41,696 nucleotides of DNA, taken from Acidovorax sp. HMWF029 (GTDB taxonomy: Bacteria > Pseudomonadota > Gammaproteobacteria > Burkholderiales > Burkholderiaceae_C). The translations under genes and the position numbers were made by a program. Positions 23,599 through 33,905 of this stretch are shown here, piece after piece; within the stretch, counting starts at the first letter, position 1, and each line of letters begins with the position of its first letter. The stretch covers positions 1-41,696 of the forward strand of contig NZ_QAIH01000138.1 of NCBI RefSeq assembly GCF_003060895.1, read 5' to 3'. Under the pieces are notes generated by a model. It did not search any database, was not told the DNA's origin, and saw nothing but the letters and a program-made list of their open reading frames with translations.

Positions 23599-23640
23599 AC
23601 CATTGCCTTGAATAGAGATTTGGCAAATGACCATTGCCTT
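23599..23640. promoter_or_regulatory. Candidate LysR operator in the divergent Bug/LysR gap
   Basis: ACCATTGCCTT occurs twice, at 23599-23609 and 23630-23640, 31 bp apart (three helical turns). The second copy also forms GGCAA-N7-TTGCC (23622-23638), a LysR-type inverted repeat. The position between divergent regulator and target genes is where such a site is expected. Confidence 0.55.
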
Positions 23641-23658
23641 TTTGTGATTTAATACACC

Positions 23659-24618
23659 GTGGCTATTTCATTGCTCAGCTTGCCTCTGCGCTATTTTCTG
23701 GAAGTGGCGCGTACCGGTTCTGTCAACCAGGCTGCTCAGCGCCTGCATGTGGCGGCGTCGGCGGTGAGCCGCCAGCTGGGCAAGCTGGAAGACAGCCTGG
23801 GCGTGGTCCTGTTCGAGCGCCAGGCCCGGGGCATGACACTGACCGAGGCGGGAACCCGGCTGCTGGCCCATGCCAGTGCGCACGATGCGCAGGCGCTGGA
23901 GCTGGTGGATCAGCTGCAGGATTTGTCGGCCCAAGGTGCCTTGCGGGTGCGGCTGGCCTGCACCGAAGGGTTCGCGGCTGCTTTCATGCCGCAGGTCATG
24001 GCAGGCTTTCGGCGGGCACACCCGCAGGTGCAGCTGCATTTGCAGGTGGCGGTGCCGCAGGATGTCTCGGCCCTGGTGCTGCGGGGCGAGGTCGATCTGG
24101 CGCTGAAGTACAGCATGGCGCCTGAGAAGGGTCTGCAGGTGCTGCATTCGGCCATCGCTCCCATCTACGCCGTCATGCCCGCGCAACACCCGCTGGCCCG
24201 CCAGCGCAGCGTCCGCGTGGCCGACGTGGTGCGTTACCCGCTGCTGCTGGGCGCCAGCAACACCACGGGGCGGCAGTTGTTCGACCTGAGCTGCACTGTG
24301 CAGGGGCTGCGCTATGTGCCTGCGGTGGAAAGCAATTTTTCATCGGCGCTGCTGCCGCTGCTCAGCGGGCACGACGTGGTGCTGGCCAGCTACCTCACTG
24401 CGGCGCGCTGGGTGGAGGCAGGCCTGCTGGCTGCCCGACCGTTTGATGAGGCTCAGTTGCAGCAGCGGCGCCTGCAGGTGCTGGCCGCCGAGGGCCGGGT
24501 GCCATCCGCCTTGGTGGAGCAGTTCACCAAAGCGCTGGTGGTGGCCATCGAGGAATACGGCAAGCGCAAGGTGGGGCGGCGCCGCAGGGCGGCAGTAGCG
24601 CCCGGCGCGGTGTTCTGA
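23659..24618 (+). CDS. LysR-type transcriptional regulator
   Basis: A 319-residue regulator. The N-terminal winged HTH is clear: LRYFLEVARTGSVNQAAQRLHVAASAVSRQLGKLE, then LGVVLFERQARGMTLTEAG. The rest is the substrate-binding-type effector domain (about 95-300) with GEVDLALKY. The start is GTG 23659; no ATG is available upstream in frame and no ribosome binding site is clear. The divergent position next to the Bug receptor and M20 peptidase indicates that it controls them, with the effector likely the transported or hydrolysed compound. Confidence 0.93.
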   Translation: MAISLLSLPLRYFLEVARTGSVNQAAQRLHVAASAVSRQLGKLEDSLGVVLFERQARGMTLTEAGTRLLAHASAHDAQALELVDQLQDLSAQGALRVRLACTEGFAAAFMPQVMAGFRRAHPQVQLHLQVAVPQDVSALVLRGEVDLALKYSMAPEKGLQVLHSAIAPIYAVMPAQHPLARQRSVRVADVVRYPLLLGASNTTGRQLFDLSCTVQGLRYVPAVESNFSSALLPLLSGHDVVLASYLTAARWVEAGLLAARPFDEAQLQQRRLQVLAAEGRVPSALVEQFTKALVVAIEEYGKRKVGRRRRAAVAPGAVF

Positions 24619-24687
24619 ATCATCGGGTGTTATCCGAACATTCACATTTGGATACGGATACCATCGGTGCCCTATCCGCACCACACC

Positions 24688-25179
24688 ATGGCCAAGAAAG
24701 AACGCGTTTCCGAGACCCAAGCCACCCAGTTGCTCAAGGCGAACAAGGTGGCTTTCACCGAACACCCGTATGAGTACCTGGAGCACGGCGGTGCCATGCA
24801 CAGCGCCGAGGTGCTGGGCCTGGATCCCTTTAACGTGGTCAAGACCCTTGTCATGCAGGACCAGGACGCCAAGCCGCTTTTGATGCTGATGCATGGTGAC
24901 CGCAAGGTGTCCACCAAGAACCTCGCGCGGCAGATTGGCGCCAAGTCGGTCGAGCCCTGCGCGCCCGAGGTAGCCAACCGGCACAGCGGCTACCTGGTGG
25001 GCGGTACGTCGCCGTTTGGCACGCGGCGCACCATGCCGGTCTATATCGAGGAAACCATCCTCGCGCTGCCCCGCATTGCCATCAACGGCGGGCGCCGGGG
25101 TTTTCTGGTGCAGCTGGACCCGCAGGTGTGTGTGCAACTGCTGGGCGCCAAACCCGTGCAATGTGCGCTGGCAGAATAG
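24688..25179 (+). CDS. ybaK: YbaK/EbsC-type aminoacyl-tRNA deacylase
   Basis: A 163-residue protein of the YbaK/ProX editing family. YbaK hydrolyses Cys-tRNA-Pro, an error product of prolyl-tRNA synthetase. Conserved features are TQLLKANKVAF near the N-terminus, VVKTLVM with the substrate-binding Lys, a KVSTKNLAR helix, GYLVGGTSPFGTRR and INGGRRGFLVQLDP. ATG 24688 is chosen over the GTG at 24667, since residues before MAKKERV look non-conserved. It runs 34 bases ahead of plsY. A tRNA-Pro gene lies 13 kb away, but that is not evidence for linkage. Confidence 0.92.
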   Translation: MAKKERVSETQATQLLKANKVAFTEHPYEYLEHGGAMHSAEVLGLDPFNVVKTLVMQDQDAKPLLMLMHGDRKVSTKNLARQIGAKSVEPCAPEVANRHSGYLVGGTSPFGTRRTMPVYIEETILALPRIAINGGRRGFLVQLDPQVCVQLLGAKPVQCALAE

Positions 25180-25213
25180 GCCGGCCCACCTATTTGATTA
25201 CCGAGGAAATGCT

Positions 25214-25888
25214 TTGACCGCCGTTTACCCCCTTCTTGCCGCCGTGGCCGCTTATTTGCTGGGCTCGCTGTCGTTTGCCGTCATCGTGACGCGCGTCATG
25301 GGCCTCTCCGACCCGCGCACCTATGGCAGCAAGAACCCGGGCGCCACCAATGTGCTGCGCTCGGGTAGCAAGGCAGCGGCCATCGTGACCCTGTTGCTGG
25401 ACGCGATGAAGGGCTGGCTGCCCGTGGCGCTGGTGATGTGGTTCGGCCACCCCTATGGGCTGGAAGACGGCACCGTGGCTCTGGTGGGGCTGGCGGCTTT
25501 CCTGGGGCACCTCTGGCCGGTGTTTTTCCGCTTCGAGGGCGGCAAGGGTGTGGCCACGGCGTTGGGCGTGCTGGTGGGCGTCAGCGGCTGGCTGGGCCTG
25601 GCCACGGCACTCACCTGGATCATCATCGCCTTTTTCTTTCGCTATTCGTCGCTGGCTTCGCTGGTGGCCGCTGTGTTTGCGCCGGTGTACTACCTGCTGG
25701 TGGACGGCGTTGTCTGGTATGCCGAAGGCACGATTGCCGCTTCGATGGTGGTGATGGCGCTGCTGCTGGCCTGGAGGCACAAGGAGAATATCCAGCGGCT
25801 GATGGCTGGCAAGGAGTCGCGCCTGGGAAGCAAGAAAGACAAACAGGGTCCCGAGGCGAGTTCGTCGTCAGGCAAGGCGCACAAGTAG
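25214..25888 (+). CDS. plsY: Acyl-phosphate:glycerol-3-phosphate acyltransferase
   Basis: A 224-residue inner-membrane enzyme making lysophosphatidate, the first step of phospholipid synthesis. About five membrane helices are visible. Motif 1 is GSLSFAVIV, motif 2 is GSKNPGATNVLRSG with the conserved Ser, Gly and Arg, and motif 3 is GHLWPVFFRFEGGKGVAT. The C-terminal tail (about 30 residues, Lys- and Ser-rich) is polar and cytosolic. The start is TTG 25214: GAGG lies seven bases upstream and the protein begins TAVYPLLAAVAAYLLGS, as in the family. An ATG at 25209 is out of frame. It converges on the HD-GYP-like gene. Confidence 0.94.
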   Translation: MTAVYPLLAAVAAYLLGSLSFAVIVTRVMGLSDPRTYGSKNPGATNVLRSGSKAAAIVTLLLDAMKGWLPVALVMWFGHPYGLEDGTVALVGLAAFLGHLWPVFFRFEGGKGVATALGVLVGVSGWLGLATALTWIIIAFFFRYSSLASLVAAVFAPVYYLLVDGVVWYAEGTIAASMVVMALLLAWRHKENIQRLMAGKESRLGSKKDKQGPEASSSSGKAHK

Positions 25889-25936
25889 AACGAACGGGTG
25901 CTCTGATCGCCCTACAGGCCTGGCGATTGGCGGGCC

Positions 25937-26956
25937 TCAGAGCGCCCCAGGCCCTGTGACCAGCCCCCGCAGCCCGGCGCTGTGCTGGGCTGCATACAAA
26001 CCCAGCCGCACCATGGTGCGGTGGTTGAGCTCCAGGCTTACCGCTGAGCGCGCCAGGGCCGACTGGATGCGCGGTTTGCCGGAGGCCGTTTGGTACAGGG
26101 TGGGTTGGACGTGGTGGCTGCCGCTGCGGTCGAGCAGGCTTGCCACCAGGGGGTGATTGGCTTTTTCGCTCCGGCGCAACACGATGGCCGTGTCGCCGTT
26201 TTCCAGTTTCACAAAAGTGCCCGGAGGGCACAGACCGATGGAGCGGACCAGGGTGTAGCTCACCTCGTCACGCTGGTCCACTTCCTGCCCAACGATGGCG
26301 CGCACCGAGTCCGTGGCGCTGCGGCCCGCACGCGACTTGCGTGGGCTGATCATGGCCGCATAGCGGTCGATGGTACCCAGGATGCGCGTGAGCCGGTCTT
26401 CCGGGTCCTGTCCCGCCAGGGGCACGCGCTCGGTGATGCTGGCATGGTGTTGTCCCACCACATCCAGCCAGAGCGCATCGCTGATGAACAGGCGCTCCAG
26501 CAGTAGCATGCTTTCTTCGGGGTGGCTTTTGATGGCCTCCTGCTGCGCGGCAGTGGGGCGCTCGCGCTGCTCGGCCAGTTCGTCCTGCAGCGCGGTCATG
26601 CCGATGTTCATGGTCAGCGCCGCGCGCACCAGGCTGTCGCGCTCACGCTGGGGCAGCCTCAGTTCAAGCGCCATGATGTGGCACAGCGTGCCGCACACCA
26701 GCGCGTGGGATGCGCTATAGCCCACGGTGGACGTGGACGCATGCTGGAACATCAGGTACAGCGCCGCATCGATGTCGTGCGCCACCAAGTCCTGCAGCCA
26801 GGTGTCGAATTGCCGCACCTTGCCGGGGAAATCCTGTACCTGCAGTGGCCGCGCCAGCAACACCGACAGCGCCGATTCCAGGTCGGACCAAAGGCTCAGA
26901 AGATCCTCGTACTCCCCCTCGGAATGCGGGTGATGGATGGCAGGGTGGGCGGACAT
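25937..26956 (-). CDS. Degenerate HD-GYP domain protein
   Basis: A 339-residue soluble protein. An HD-GYP-like helical region spans about residues 70-220. The expected metal-binding HD of the LLHDIGK motif is replaced by MNIGM (in RAALTMNIGMTALQD). The GYP segment after HH (HHASITERVPLAG) lacks the HHE-x-x-DG-x-GYP pattern. The early His of HALVCGTLCHIMALELRL and the HPEES block remain. It therefore probably cannot hydrolyse c-di-GMP and may be a binding or regulatory protein. The C-terminal third (from about 240, VRSIGLCPPGTFVKLENGDTAIV) resembles the C-terminal extension of several HD-GYP phosphodiesterases. It follows the aspartic protease gene by six bases. Confidence 0.75.
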   Translation of the reverse strand: MSAHPAIHHPHSEGEYEDLLSLWSDLESALSVLLARPLQVQDFPGKVRQFDTWLQDLVAHDIDAALYLMFQHASTSTVGYSASHALVCGTLCHIMALELRLPQRERDSLVRAALTMNIGMTALQDELAEQRERPTAAQQEAIKSHPEESMLLLERLFISDALWLDVVGQHHASITERVPLAGQDPEDRLTRILGTIDRYAAMISPRKSRAGRSATDSVRAIVGQEVDQRDEVSYTLVRSIGLCPPGTFVKLENGDTAIVLRRSEKANHPLVASLLDRSGSHHVQPTLYQTASGKPRIQSALARSAVSLELNHRTMVRLGLYAAQHSAGLRGLVTGPGAL

Positions 26957-26962
26957 GGGAGG

Positions 26963-27628
26963 TCAGTTGCGTTTTTCAAGCACCATCTGGTCGTTACTGC
27001 GGGTCATCTGGAATTCGTTCAGAAAACTATTGCCCAGCAGTACGTAGGGCATGGGCTGGGATGTGACGATGGCCTCCACGCCAAACACCTCCACATCGCC
27101 AACGCGCACAGAGTCAAGCTTCATGCGCCAGCCTTGCCCAACGCCATTGGCAGTGCCCATGCGCACAGGCTGGCCGCTTTGGTAGTTCAGCCCCATCCGG
27201 TCTGCATCAGAGCGGCCAATGGCGACGGTGGAGGCGCCGGTATCGACCATGTACTGCATCACCTTGCCATTGATGGTGCCGCTGTTCACAAAATGCCCCC
27301 GGCTGTCGGCGGTCAGCACAAGGCGCCTGCCGCTGGCGCCGCTGCGGCCCCCCACGCGCACCGGGGCTTCGCCCAGACGCAGGATGCGCCGCTCGCCCTT
27401 GACTTCGACGGTGGCTTCTTCCTTGAGCACTGCGATGACCTTGACCCCCTGGAATTCATCCCCGGCGCCCACGGCGCGCGGCGGGTGGGCATCCACCACC
27501 AGCAGAGCCTTGCTGCCCAGCATGCCGGCCAGCGCCACCGACTGCGCATGCACCGCTCCGGCGGTGGCCAGCAGGAGCCCGCCAAGGGCCACCATGGAGG
27601 CTGGCAGCAGGTGTAGATGCTTGGTCAT
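26963..27628 (-). CDS. Exported retropepsin-like aspartic protease (clan AA, TIGR02281-like)
   Basis: A 221-residue protein with a signal peptide (1 to about 29, cleaved near VHA-QS) and a C-terminal single-domain retropepsin fold. The catalytic DTGAST is at residues 129-134, preceded by HFVNSGTINGKVMQYMV. The second hallmark is LLGNSFLNEFQM near the end, equivalent to the ILGMNFL block. The single DTG means it must dimerise to be active, as in retroviral proteases. The N-terminal 90 residues form a separate region with no recognised family. It is likely periplasmic; the substrate is unknown. It lies between yajQ and the HD-GYP-like gene. Confidence 0.85.
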   Translation of the reverse strand: MTKHLHLLPASMVALGGLLLATAGAVHAQSVALAGMLGSKALLVVDAHPPRAVGAGDEFQGVKVIAVLKEEATVEVKGERRILRLGEAPVRVGGRSGASGRRLVLTADSRGHFVNSGTINGKVMQYMVDTGASTVAIGRSDADRMGLNYQSGQPVRMGTANGVGQGWRMKLDSVRVGDVEVFGVEAIVTSQPMPYVLLGNSFLNEFQMTRSNDQMVLEKRN

Positions 27629-27673
27629 GGTGCGGGGGATGAAAAAGTGAGTGGATCTTGCCGGGCGCCAGGC

Positions 27674-28159
27674 TCAGTCGCGGAAGTTGTCGAACGACAG
27701 CGGCACGTCGGTCACGTCCTTGCGGATCAGTGCCATGGCGGCCTGCAGGTCGTCGCGCTTGGCGCCGGTCACGCGCACCTTGTCTTCCTGGATGGCGCCT
27801 TGCACCTTGAGCTTGCTTTCCTTGAGCAGCTTCTGGATCTTCTTGGCCAGCTCACTCTCGATGCCATTGCGCACCTTGATGACCTGCTTGACCTTGTCGC
27901 CGCCCATTTTCTGCACATCGCCCATGTCCAGGAAGCGTACGTCCACGCTGCGCTTGGTGAGCTTGTTGCGCAGCACGTCCTCGATCTGGGTGAGCTGGAA
28001 GTCGGCATCGCCGATCAGGGTGATGTCCTTGTCCTTGATCTCGATGCTGGCCGAGGTGCCCTTGAAGTCGAAGCGGGTGGCGATTTCCTTGGCGGTGTTC
28101 TCCACGGCGTTTTTCACTTCAACCAGGTTGGCTTCGCAGACGGTGTCAAAAGATGGCAT
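27674..28159 (-). CDS. yajQ: YajQ-family nucleotide-binding protein
   Basis: A 161-residue cytosolic protein. It matches YajQ along its full length: [20 protein letters not shown] at the start, then RFDFKGT, two ferredoxin-like modules and the C-terminal [11 protein letters not shown]. In Xanthomonas a YajQ protein binds c-di-GMP and acts as a transcriptional co-regulator, while E. coli YajQ binds nucleotides or tRNA. In this window the gene heads a unit that ends with a degenerate HD-GYP protein, which makes a c-di-GMP connection worth testing. It is divergent from murB. Confidence 0.95.
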   Translation of the reverse strand: MPSFDTVCEANLVEVKNAVENTAKEIATRFDFKGTSASIEIKDKDITLIGDADFQLTQIEDVLRNKLTKRSVDVRFLDMGDVQKMGGDKVKQVIKVRNGIESELAKKIQKLLKESKLKVQGAIQEDKVRVTGAKRDDLQAAMALIRKDVTDVPLSFDNFRD

Positions 28160-28232
28160 GGTGGTTCTCAATCTCGGGGAAACAGGGGGCAAATCGCAGC
28201 CCTTCCAAAGGGCGAATGCGACAATCGGGCCA

Positions 28233-29309
28233 ATGGTAGTCGAGAAAAACGTCCCTTTGCAGCCCTGCAACACCTTCGGCATTGCTGCACGCGCGCAGAC
28301 TCTGGTGCGTGTGCACTCCTCAGCCGATGTGCTGGCCGTGCTGGCCGACCCGGAGCTGGCGGCGGCGCCCAAGTTTGTGCTGGGTGGAGGAAGCAACATC
28401 ATCCTCACCGGCGATGTGAAGCCCGTGGTGCTCAAGATGGAGATCAAGGGCCTGCGCCTGGTGGAGGAAACCCCCAAGGCCTGGATCGTGGAGGCGGGTG
28501 CGGGCGAGGTCTGGCACGACTGCGTGGCCTGGACGCTGGGGCAGGGCTTTGCGGGGCTGGAGAACCTGGCCCTGATCCCCGGCACCGTGGGGGCATCGCC
28601 CGTGCAGAACATCGGCGCCTATGGCGTGGAGCTGCAGGACAGGTTTGATTCCCTGGACGCTATCGACCTGGCCACGGGCCGTACCTTCACGCTGGACGCC
28701 GCGCAGTGCGGATTTGGCTACCGGGATTCGGTGTTCAAACACTCCGCGCCGTCAGATGCACTGGATGCGAATGGCCTGCCGCGTGGCTTGGGGCTGGAGG
28801 GCCGTGCTGTGATCACCCATGTGCGCTTTCACCTGCCCAAGCCCTGGAAGCCAGTGCTGGGCTATCTGGACCTTGAGCGTCGCATGGCAGAGGAGGGCGT
28901 ATTGCAGCCCACGGCCCAGCAGATCTTCGAATGGATCTGCGACATCCGCCGCGCCAAGCTGCCTGATCCGGCCGTGGTTGGCAACGCGGGCAGCTTCTTC
29001 AAGAACCCCACGGTCTCGCCCGAGCAGTGCGCCGACATCATTGCGCGCGAGCCGCGGATCGTGCACTACCCCATGCCGGACGGCAGCATCAAGCTGGCGG
29101 CGGGTTGGCTGATTGATGCCTGCGGCTGGAAGGGCAAATCCATCGGCAAGGCGGGTGTATATGAAAAGCAGGCCCTGGTGCTGGTGAATCGGGGGCAGGG
29201 CGCCGACAGCGTGACCGGCGGCGAGGTGATGACACTGGCCAAGGCCATCCAGACCAGCGTGTACGAGCGTTTTGGTATCCGGCTTGAACCAGAGCCTGTG
29301 GTGGTTTGA
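28233..29309 (+). CDS. murB: UDP-N-acetylenolpyruvoylglucosamine reductase
   Basis: A 358-residue FAD enzyme that reduces UDP-GlcNAc-enolpyruvate to UDP-MurNAc, the second step of peptidoglycan precursor synthesis. The N-terminal NTFGIAARA and FAD-binding [11 protein letters not shown] motifs, the [24 protein letters not shown] block, GYRDSVFK, and GSFFKNP with catalytic Ser254 are all visible. The C-terminal FGIRLEPEP supplies the catalytic Glu. The lack of a shortened type II loop and the length class it as type I MurB. ATG 28233 starts at the conserved N-terminus; the frame open further upstream is antisense to yajQ. Confidence 0.97.
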   Translation: MVVEKNVPLQPCNTFGIAARAQTLVRVHSSADVLAVLADPELAAAPKFVLGGGSNIILTGDVKPVVLKMEIKGLRLVEETPKAWIVEAGAGEVWHDCVAWTLGQGFAGLENLALIPGTVGASPVQNIGAYGVELQDRFDSLDAIDLATGRTFTLDAAQCGFGYRDSVFKHSAPSDALDANGLPRGLGLEGRAVITHVRFHLPKPWKPVLGYLDLERRMAEEGVLQPTAQQIFEWICDIRRAKLPDPAVVGNAGSFFKNPTVSPEQCADIIAREPRIVHYPMPDGSIKLAAGWLIDACGWKGKSIGKAGVYEKQALVLVNRGQGADSVTGGEVMTLAKAIQTSVYERFGIRLEPEPVVV

Positions 29310-29364
29310 ACGGCCCGTCAGCTTTGCGCCGGTGGCCCTTGTGCGAAAGCTCAGTGGCAGTGAT

Positions 29365-31776
29365 TCACCGCGCAGCCGCCTCCGCGTTGTGCCGTTCCAG
29401 TACCGATTCGACATCGGTCAATCCCATGCGCAAACACAGTGCGTGGGCCATTGCCCAGGCGTCTAGCAGCCCAGCCCGGGCTGCGGGTACCTCTGCAGGC
29501 GTGATGCGGCTCTTTTCAAGTTGCAGGGCCAGCGCAGCCAGCTTGTGAAAGCCCAGGTTGGCTGCGGCGCCCTTGAATGCGTGGGCGGGGTCACGCAGGC
29601 CATTGGGGCGCTCTTCCTTGACCTCCTGCAAGGCCTGTAGTAACGCATCCAGCGCCCCGGACTCATCGCTGAAGAAGCTGCGCAAAAGCGACCGGTAGCC
29701 TTGTGCCGACACGCCAATGCATACGTCACCCACCATCGCCATGTCGAGGTGGGTTGACACGTCGCCAGGCCTGAAGCGTTTTCGTGTGCGCGGTAAGGCG
29801 CTGGGTACAGAGGTCCCGACAGGCGAGACTCCCGCCTGCGCCGATGCAGGCGCTGCGCGGCGCATCACCTGTTCGGCGTCGCTTTCGGCCACGGTATCAG
29901 CGTCAAAAACAGGCGAGGCAGGCGCGCCACGCAGGCCAAAAAACTCCATCATTGTGGCCTGCAGCGTGGCGGCATTGACTGGTTTGCTGACGAAACCATT
30001 CATGCCACACGCAGCAGCCTTGTCGCGCGCTTGAGCGAACACGTCTGCCGTGAGAGCGATGATGGGAAGCTGCTCCGGGGCCATCCATTCCCGGATCCTT
30101 CGTGCGGCACCAAATCCGTCCAGAGTGGGCATGTGCAGGTCCATCAATACGAGGTCTGGGTGTTGGCTTTGCACGGCGGCGCAAGCCTGTTCTCCGTTGT
30201 CGGCAAACACAACGGTGTGGCCCATGTCTTCCAGCAGGGCGCCCATGTATTTGCGGTTCACCAGCTGGTCGTCTGCTACCAGCACCGTCAGGCCTCGAAC
30301 GTCGGTCGGGCGCAAGGTTGGGGTTTGGGCTGTGGCCTGCGCTAACGCTTTTTCGGGCGCTGCGGCAATGGGTAGCGGCAGTTCAACGGTAAAGGTGCTG
30401 CCTTTGCCAGGGATGCTGGTTACCGAGATCTCACCGCCCATACGCTGCGCGAGGTTGCGTGATATCTCCAGTCCCAGGCCGGTTCCGCCAAACCGGCGGG
30501 ATGTGCTGTCGTCCCCTTGTGTGAAACGTTTGAATAGTTTGGACAGTGTCTGGGCGTCCATTCCAATCCCCTCGTCGCTGACTTCCAGGCGTAGTGGGTA
30601 AGCCGCGAGCGAATCGGCCGGGCGAGGTGCCGACGCGTCACGCAGTAGACGCAATCTCACTGTGCCACTCTCGCTGAACTTGATGGCGTTAGTGATCAGG
30701 TTCAAAACGATCTGCTTGAGCCGGGTGCTGTCGGCCTGCACCCACTGCGGCAAGTCTGCAGCGCAATGGGAGTAAAAGCCTAGTCCCTTCTGCGCAGCTA
30801 CGGGCTGCATCAGCTGTTCGACGTTGGCTATCAGGGCATGAAGATCCGTCACATGCGGGTGAATCGCCATCTTGCCCGTCTCTATGGCGGACACATCCAG
30901 GATGTCGTTCAGCAATGAGAGCAGGTGGTCTGCGGATCCTCTGGCCGTGCCCACGTATTCCCTCTGTCGGGCGGTAAGAGCAGTCCGCTCCAGCAGGTTC
31001 AGCATGCCCAGCACTCCGTTGAAGGGCGTGCGCAGTTCGTGGCTCATGTTGGCCAGGAATTGGCTCTTGCCGCGGTTGGCCGCTTCGGCTGCCAGATTGG
31101 CTTCCTGGAGGTTCTGGGTGAGTTGTTGCATCGCGCGGTGCTCGTCTTCCACCCTGCGATGTCGCCTTGCCAGCGCGGTTGCGGCCGCAAGCAGCAGCAC
31201 GAGCTGCGCCAGGATGAGTGCCATGATCTGTCGGCCCTGGTCGAGCATGGTCGATTCCTGCTGTTCCAGCAGCACCGCTGTGTGGCGCGTAGCCGCCATG
31301 GTCAGCTCCTGCACCTGAGGACCCATGGCGTTGAAGTAGTGCAGCAACTGGCCGAGTTGGGCATGCGTGGGCTCTGCCGGAGGCTGCAGCAGGGCGTCGA
31401 CCTTGCCCATCAACGTTGCAAGCTGGGGCATGGTATTTTGGTACTCTGCGCGCTCTTGCAGCGCTATGGTGCTGGGCGTGTCCTGCATCAGCTGGATACG
31501 GCTGGCAAACACATCGCTGCGCAGCCTGAGCGCGTCCAGGTCCAGAGGGGCGTGGCTGTGGGCGCTGACGTCAATGGCCTGCCGCAAGCGTAAAAACTCC
31601 CGCTCCAGCTGGAACGACAGTGCTGTGATGGAGTCACTGCGCAGATTCGCGCTTTGTTGTATCGAGCGCTGTTGCGCGACCTGCATTACCAACAGCACAG
31701 CCATCGCGGCCGCCATGATGACGGTGCCGAGGGCCAGCCATAGCAGGTAGCGCTGGCTATCGCGGTAAGCAGGCAT
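29365..31776 (-). CDS. Membrane-bound hybrid sensor histidine kinase with HPt domain
   Basis: An 803-residue signalling protein. The order is TM1 (about 11-32), a periplasmic helical region of about 150 residues, TM2 (about 184-204), coiled coil, HisKA with [18 protein letters not shown] (phospho-His246), and HATPase with [19 protein letters not shown] and [11 protein letters not shown] receiver follows (about 490-610; phospho-Asp546 in [11 protein letters not shown]), then a C-terminal HPt (about 690-795; His732 in [13 protein letters not shown]). All phosphorelay residues are present, so it is an unorthodox ArcB/BvgS-type kinase able to pass phosphate to a separate response regulator. No such regulator is encoded nearby. 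The gene starts seven bases after the small exported protein, so the two are co-transcribed and that protein may bind the kinase's periplasmic region. Confidence 0.94.
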   Translation of the reverse strand: MPAYRDSQRYLLWLALGTVIMAAAMAVLLVMQVAQQRSIQQSANLRSDSITALSFQLEREFLRLRQAIDVSAHSHAPLDLDALRLRSDVFASRIQLMQDTPSTIALQERAEYQNTMPQLATLMGKVDALLQPPAEPTHAQLGQLLHYFNAMGPQVQELTMAATRHTAVLLEQQESTMLDQGRQIMALILAQLVLLLAAATALARRHRRVEDEHRAMQQLTQNLQEANLAAEAANRGKSQFLANMSHELRTPFNGVLGMLNLLERTALTARQREYVGTARGSADHLLSLLNDILDVSAIETGKMAIHPHVTDLHALIANVEQLMQPVAAQKGLGFYSHCAADLPQWVQADSTRLKQIVLNLITNAIKFSESGTVRLRLLRDASAPRPADSLAAYPLRLEVSDEGIGMDAQTLSKLFKRFTQGDDSTSRRFGGTGLGLEISRNLAQRMGGEISVTSIPGKGSTFTVELPLPIAAAPEKALAQATAQTPTLRPTDVRGLTVLVADDQLVNRKYMGALLEDMGHTVVFADNGEQACAAVQSQHPDLVLMDLHMPTLDGFGAARRIREWMAPEQLPIIALTADVFAQARDKAAACGMNGFVSKPVNAATLQATMMEFFGLRGAPASPVFDADTVAESDAEQVMRRAAPASAQAGVSPVGTSVPSALPRTRKRFRPGDVSTHLDMAMVGDVCIGVSAQGYRSLLRSFFSDESGALDALLQALQEVKEERPNGLRDPAHAFKGAAANLGFHKLAALALQLEKSRITPAEVPAARAGLLDAWAMAHALCLRMGLTDVESVLERHNAEAAAR

Positions 31777-31783
31777 TGTGAGG

Positions 31784-32308
31784 TCAGTCCACCTTCAGTG
31801 ATTTGAGCTGCCATGCAGATCGGCCATAGTACTTGGAGGCCTTCAGCTCAAGCGTTGTGTCAAAGGGGTAGATGATGAACAGTGGCCCCTTTGTTCGTAC
31901 CGAGATGGGCTTGTCATTGATGCGGTGCGCCACGATCACATCAAACTGCCGTGCATCGTCCACTGGGATGCTGGTTTTGTAGTCGTTGAGGGCTGTGGCC
32001 TCCAGTGTGACGCCCTGTGCCTTGGCCGCCGACAGCACGTCGCGTAGCAGCGGGCCGGTGAATTTGGTGGGCTCCTTGTACCACGGCGTGCTGGTCACAA
32101 AACTCCGCTGGGGCAGTGCTTCCAACATGGCCAGGTCGAACACGGCGGCTCCGGCCTGATTCGTCTCGCCTACCTTCCCTGAAATGGTCAGTATCACGGC
32201 CCCAGTGGGGGGCTGCAATGCCCAGGCCGGGGGCAGCAGGAACAGGGCCGCGCTCAGCACAAGCATGGGGCGTACGCCGGACTTCGGGGGCAGAAATGGA
32301 ATGGGCAT
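31784..32308 (-). CDS. Exported SUOX-fold (oxidoreductase molybdopterin-binding-like) protein, PruR-like candidate
   Basis: A 174-residue protein with an N-terminal signal peptide (hydrophobic core [15 protein letters not shown], cleavage near residue 31). The mature part fits the sulfite-oxidase pterin-binding fold: [12 protein letters not shown], then the [20 protein letters not shown] block, a [10 protein letters not shown] strand, and [19 protein letters not shown]. The whole protein contains no cysteine, so the Mo-ligating Cys of true sulfite oxidases is missing and redox catalysis is unlikely. PruR of Agrobacterium is a periplasmic pterin-binding protein of this fold that controls the GGDEF/EAL protein DcpA; here the partner appears to be a hybrid kinase. 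The start ATG 32308 has AAGGAG seven bases upstream. Family call likely, ligand inferred. Confidence 0.72.
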   Translation of the reverse strand: MPIPFLPPKSGVRPMLVLSAALFLLPPAWALQPPTGAVILTISGKVGETNQAGAAVFDLAMLEALPQRSFVTSTPWYKEPTKFTGPLLRDVLSAAKAQGVTLEATALNDYKTSIPVDDARQFDVIVAHRINDKPISVRTKGPLFIIYPFDTTLELKASKYYGRSAWQLKSLKVD

Positions 32309-32419
32309 GAAATGCTCCTTCAGCGAAGTGTTGGAAGTGATAATTGTAGTGTAAATATGATTTAAATGATATTTTTAATGATCGGTACTGAATCTGTACA
32401 CGGGCGCCAGCGAGTGCTG

Positions 32420-32450
32420 CATAAAAAAAGCCACCGTTTCCGGTGGCTTT
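32420..32450 (-). terminator. Intrinsic terminator of argG
   Basis: AAAGCCACCG (32427-32436) and CGGTGGCTTT (32441-32450) form a 10-bp stem with a 4-base loop and a T run on the minus strand (complement of 32423-32429). Confidence 0.85.
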
Positions 32451-32454
32451 GCTC

Positions 32455-32525
32455 ATTTTTTGATAGCTTCTAGCGCATGATGGTCGCGCGCAGAAGCCAT
32501 TTTTTGTCACTATTTTGAGTGACAA
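32455..32525 (+). repeat. Dispersed GATAGC repeat downstream of argG
   Basis: TTTTTTGATAGCTTCTAGCGCATGATGGTCGCGCGCAGAAGCCATTTTTT (described in blocks: GATAGC, TAGCGC, GCGCGC, GCC, T run) matches the order of the other copies. It lies between the argG stop and the terminator. A GTCACT-ATTTT-GAGTGAC dyad follows directly. Confidence 0.55.
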
Positions 32526-32537
32526 ACCCCGCCAAAA

Positions 32538-33905
<1,368 letters not shown>

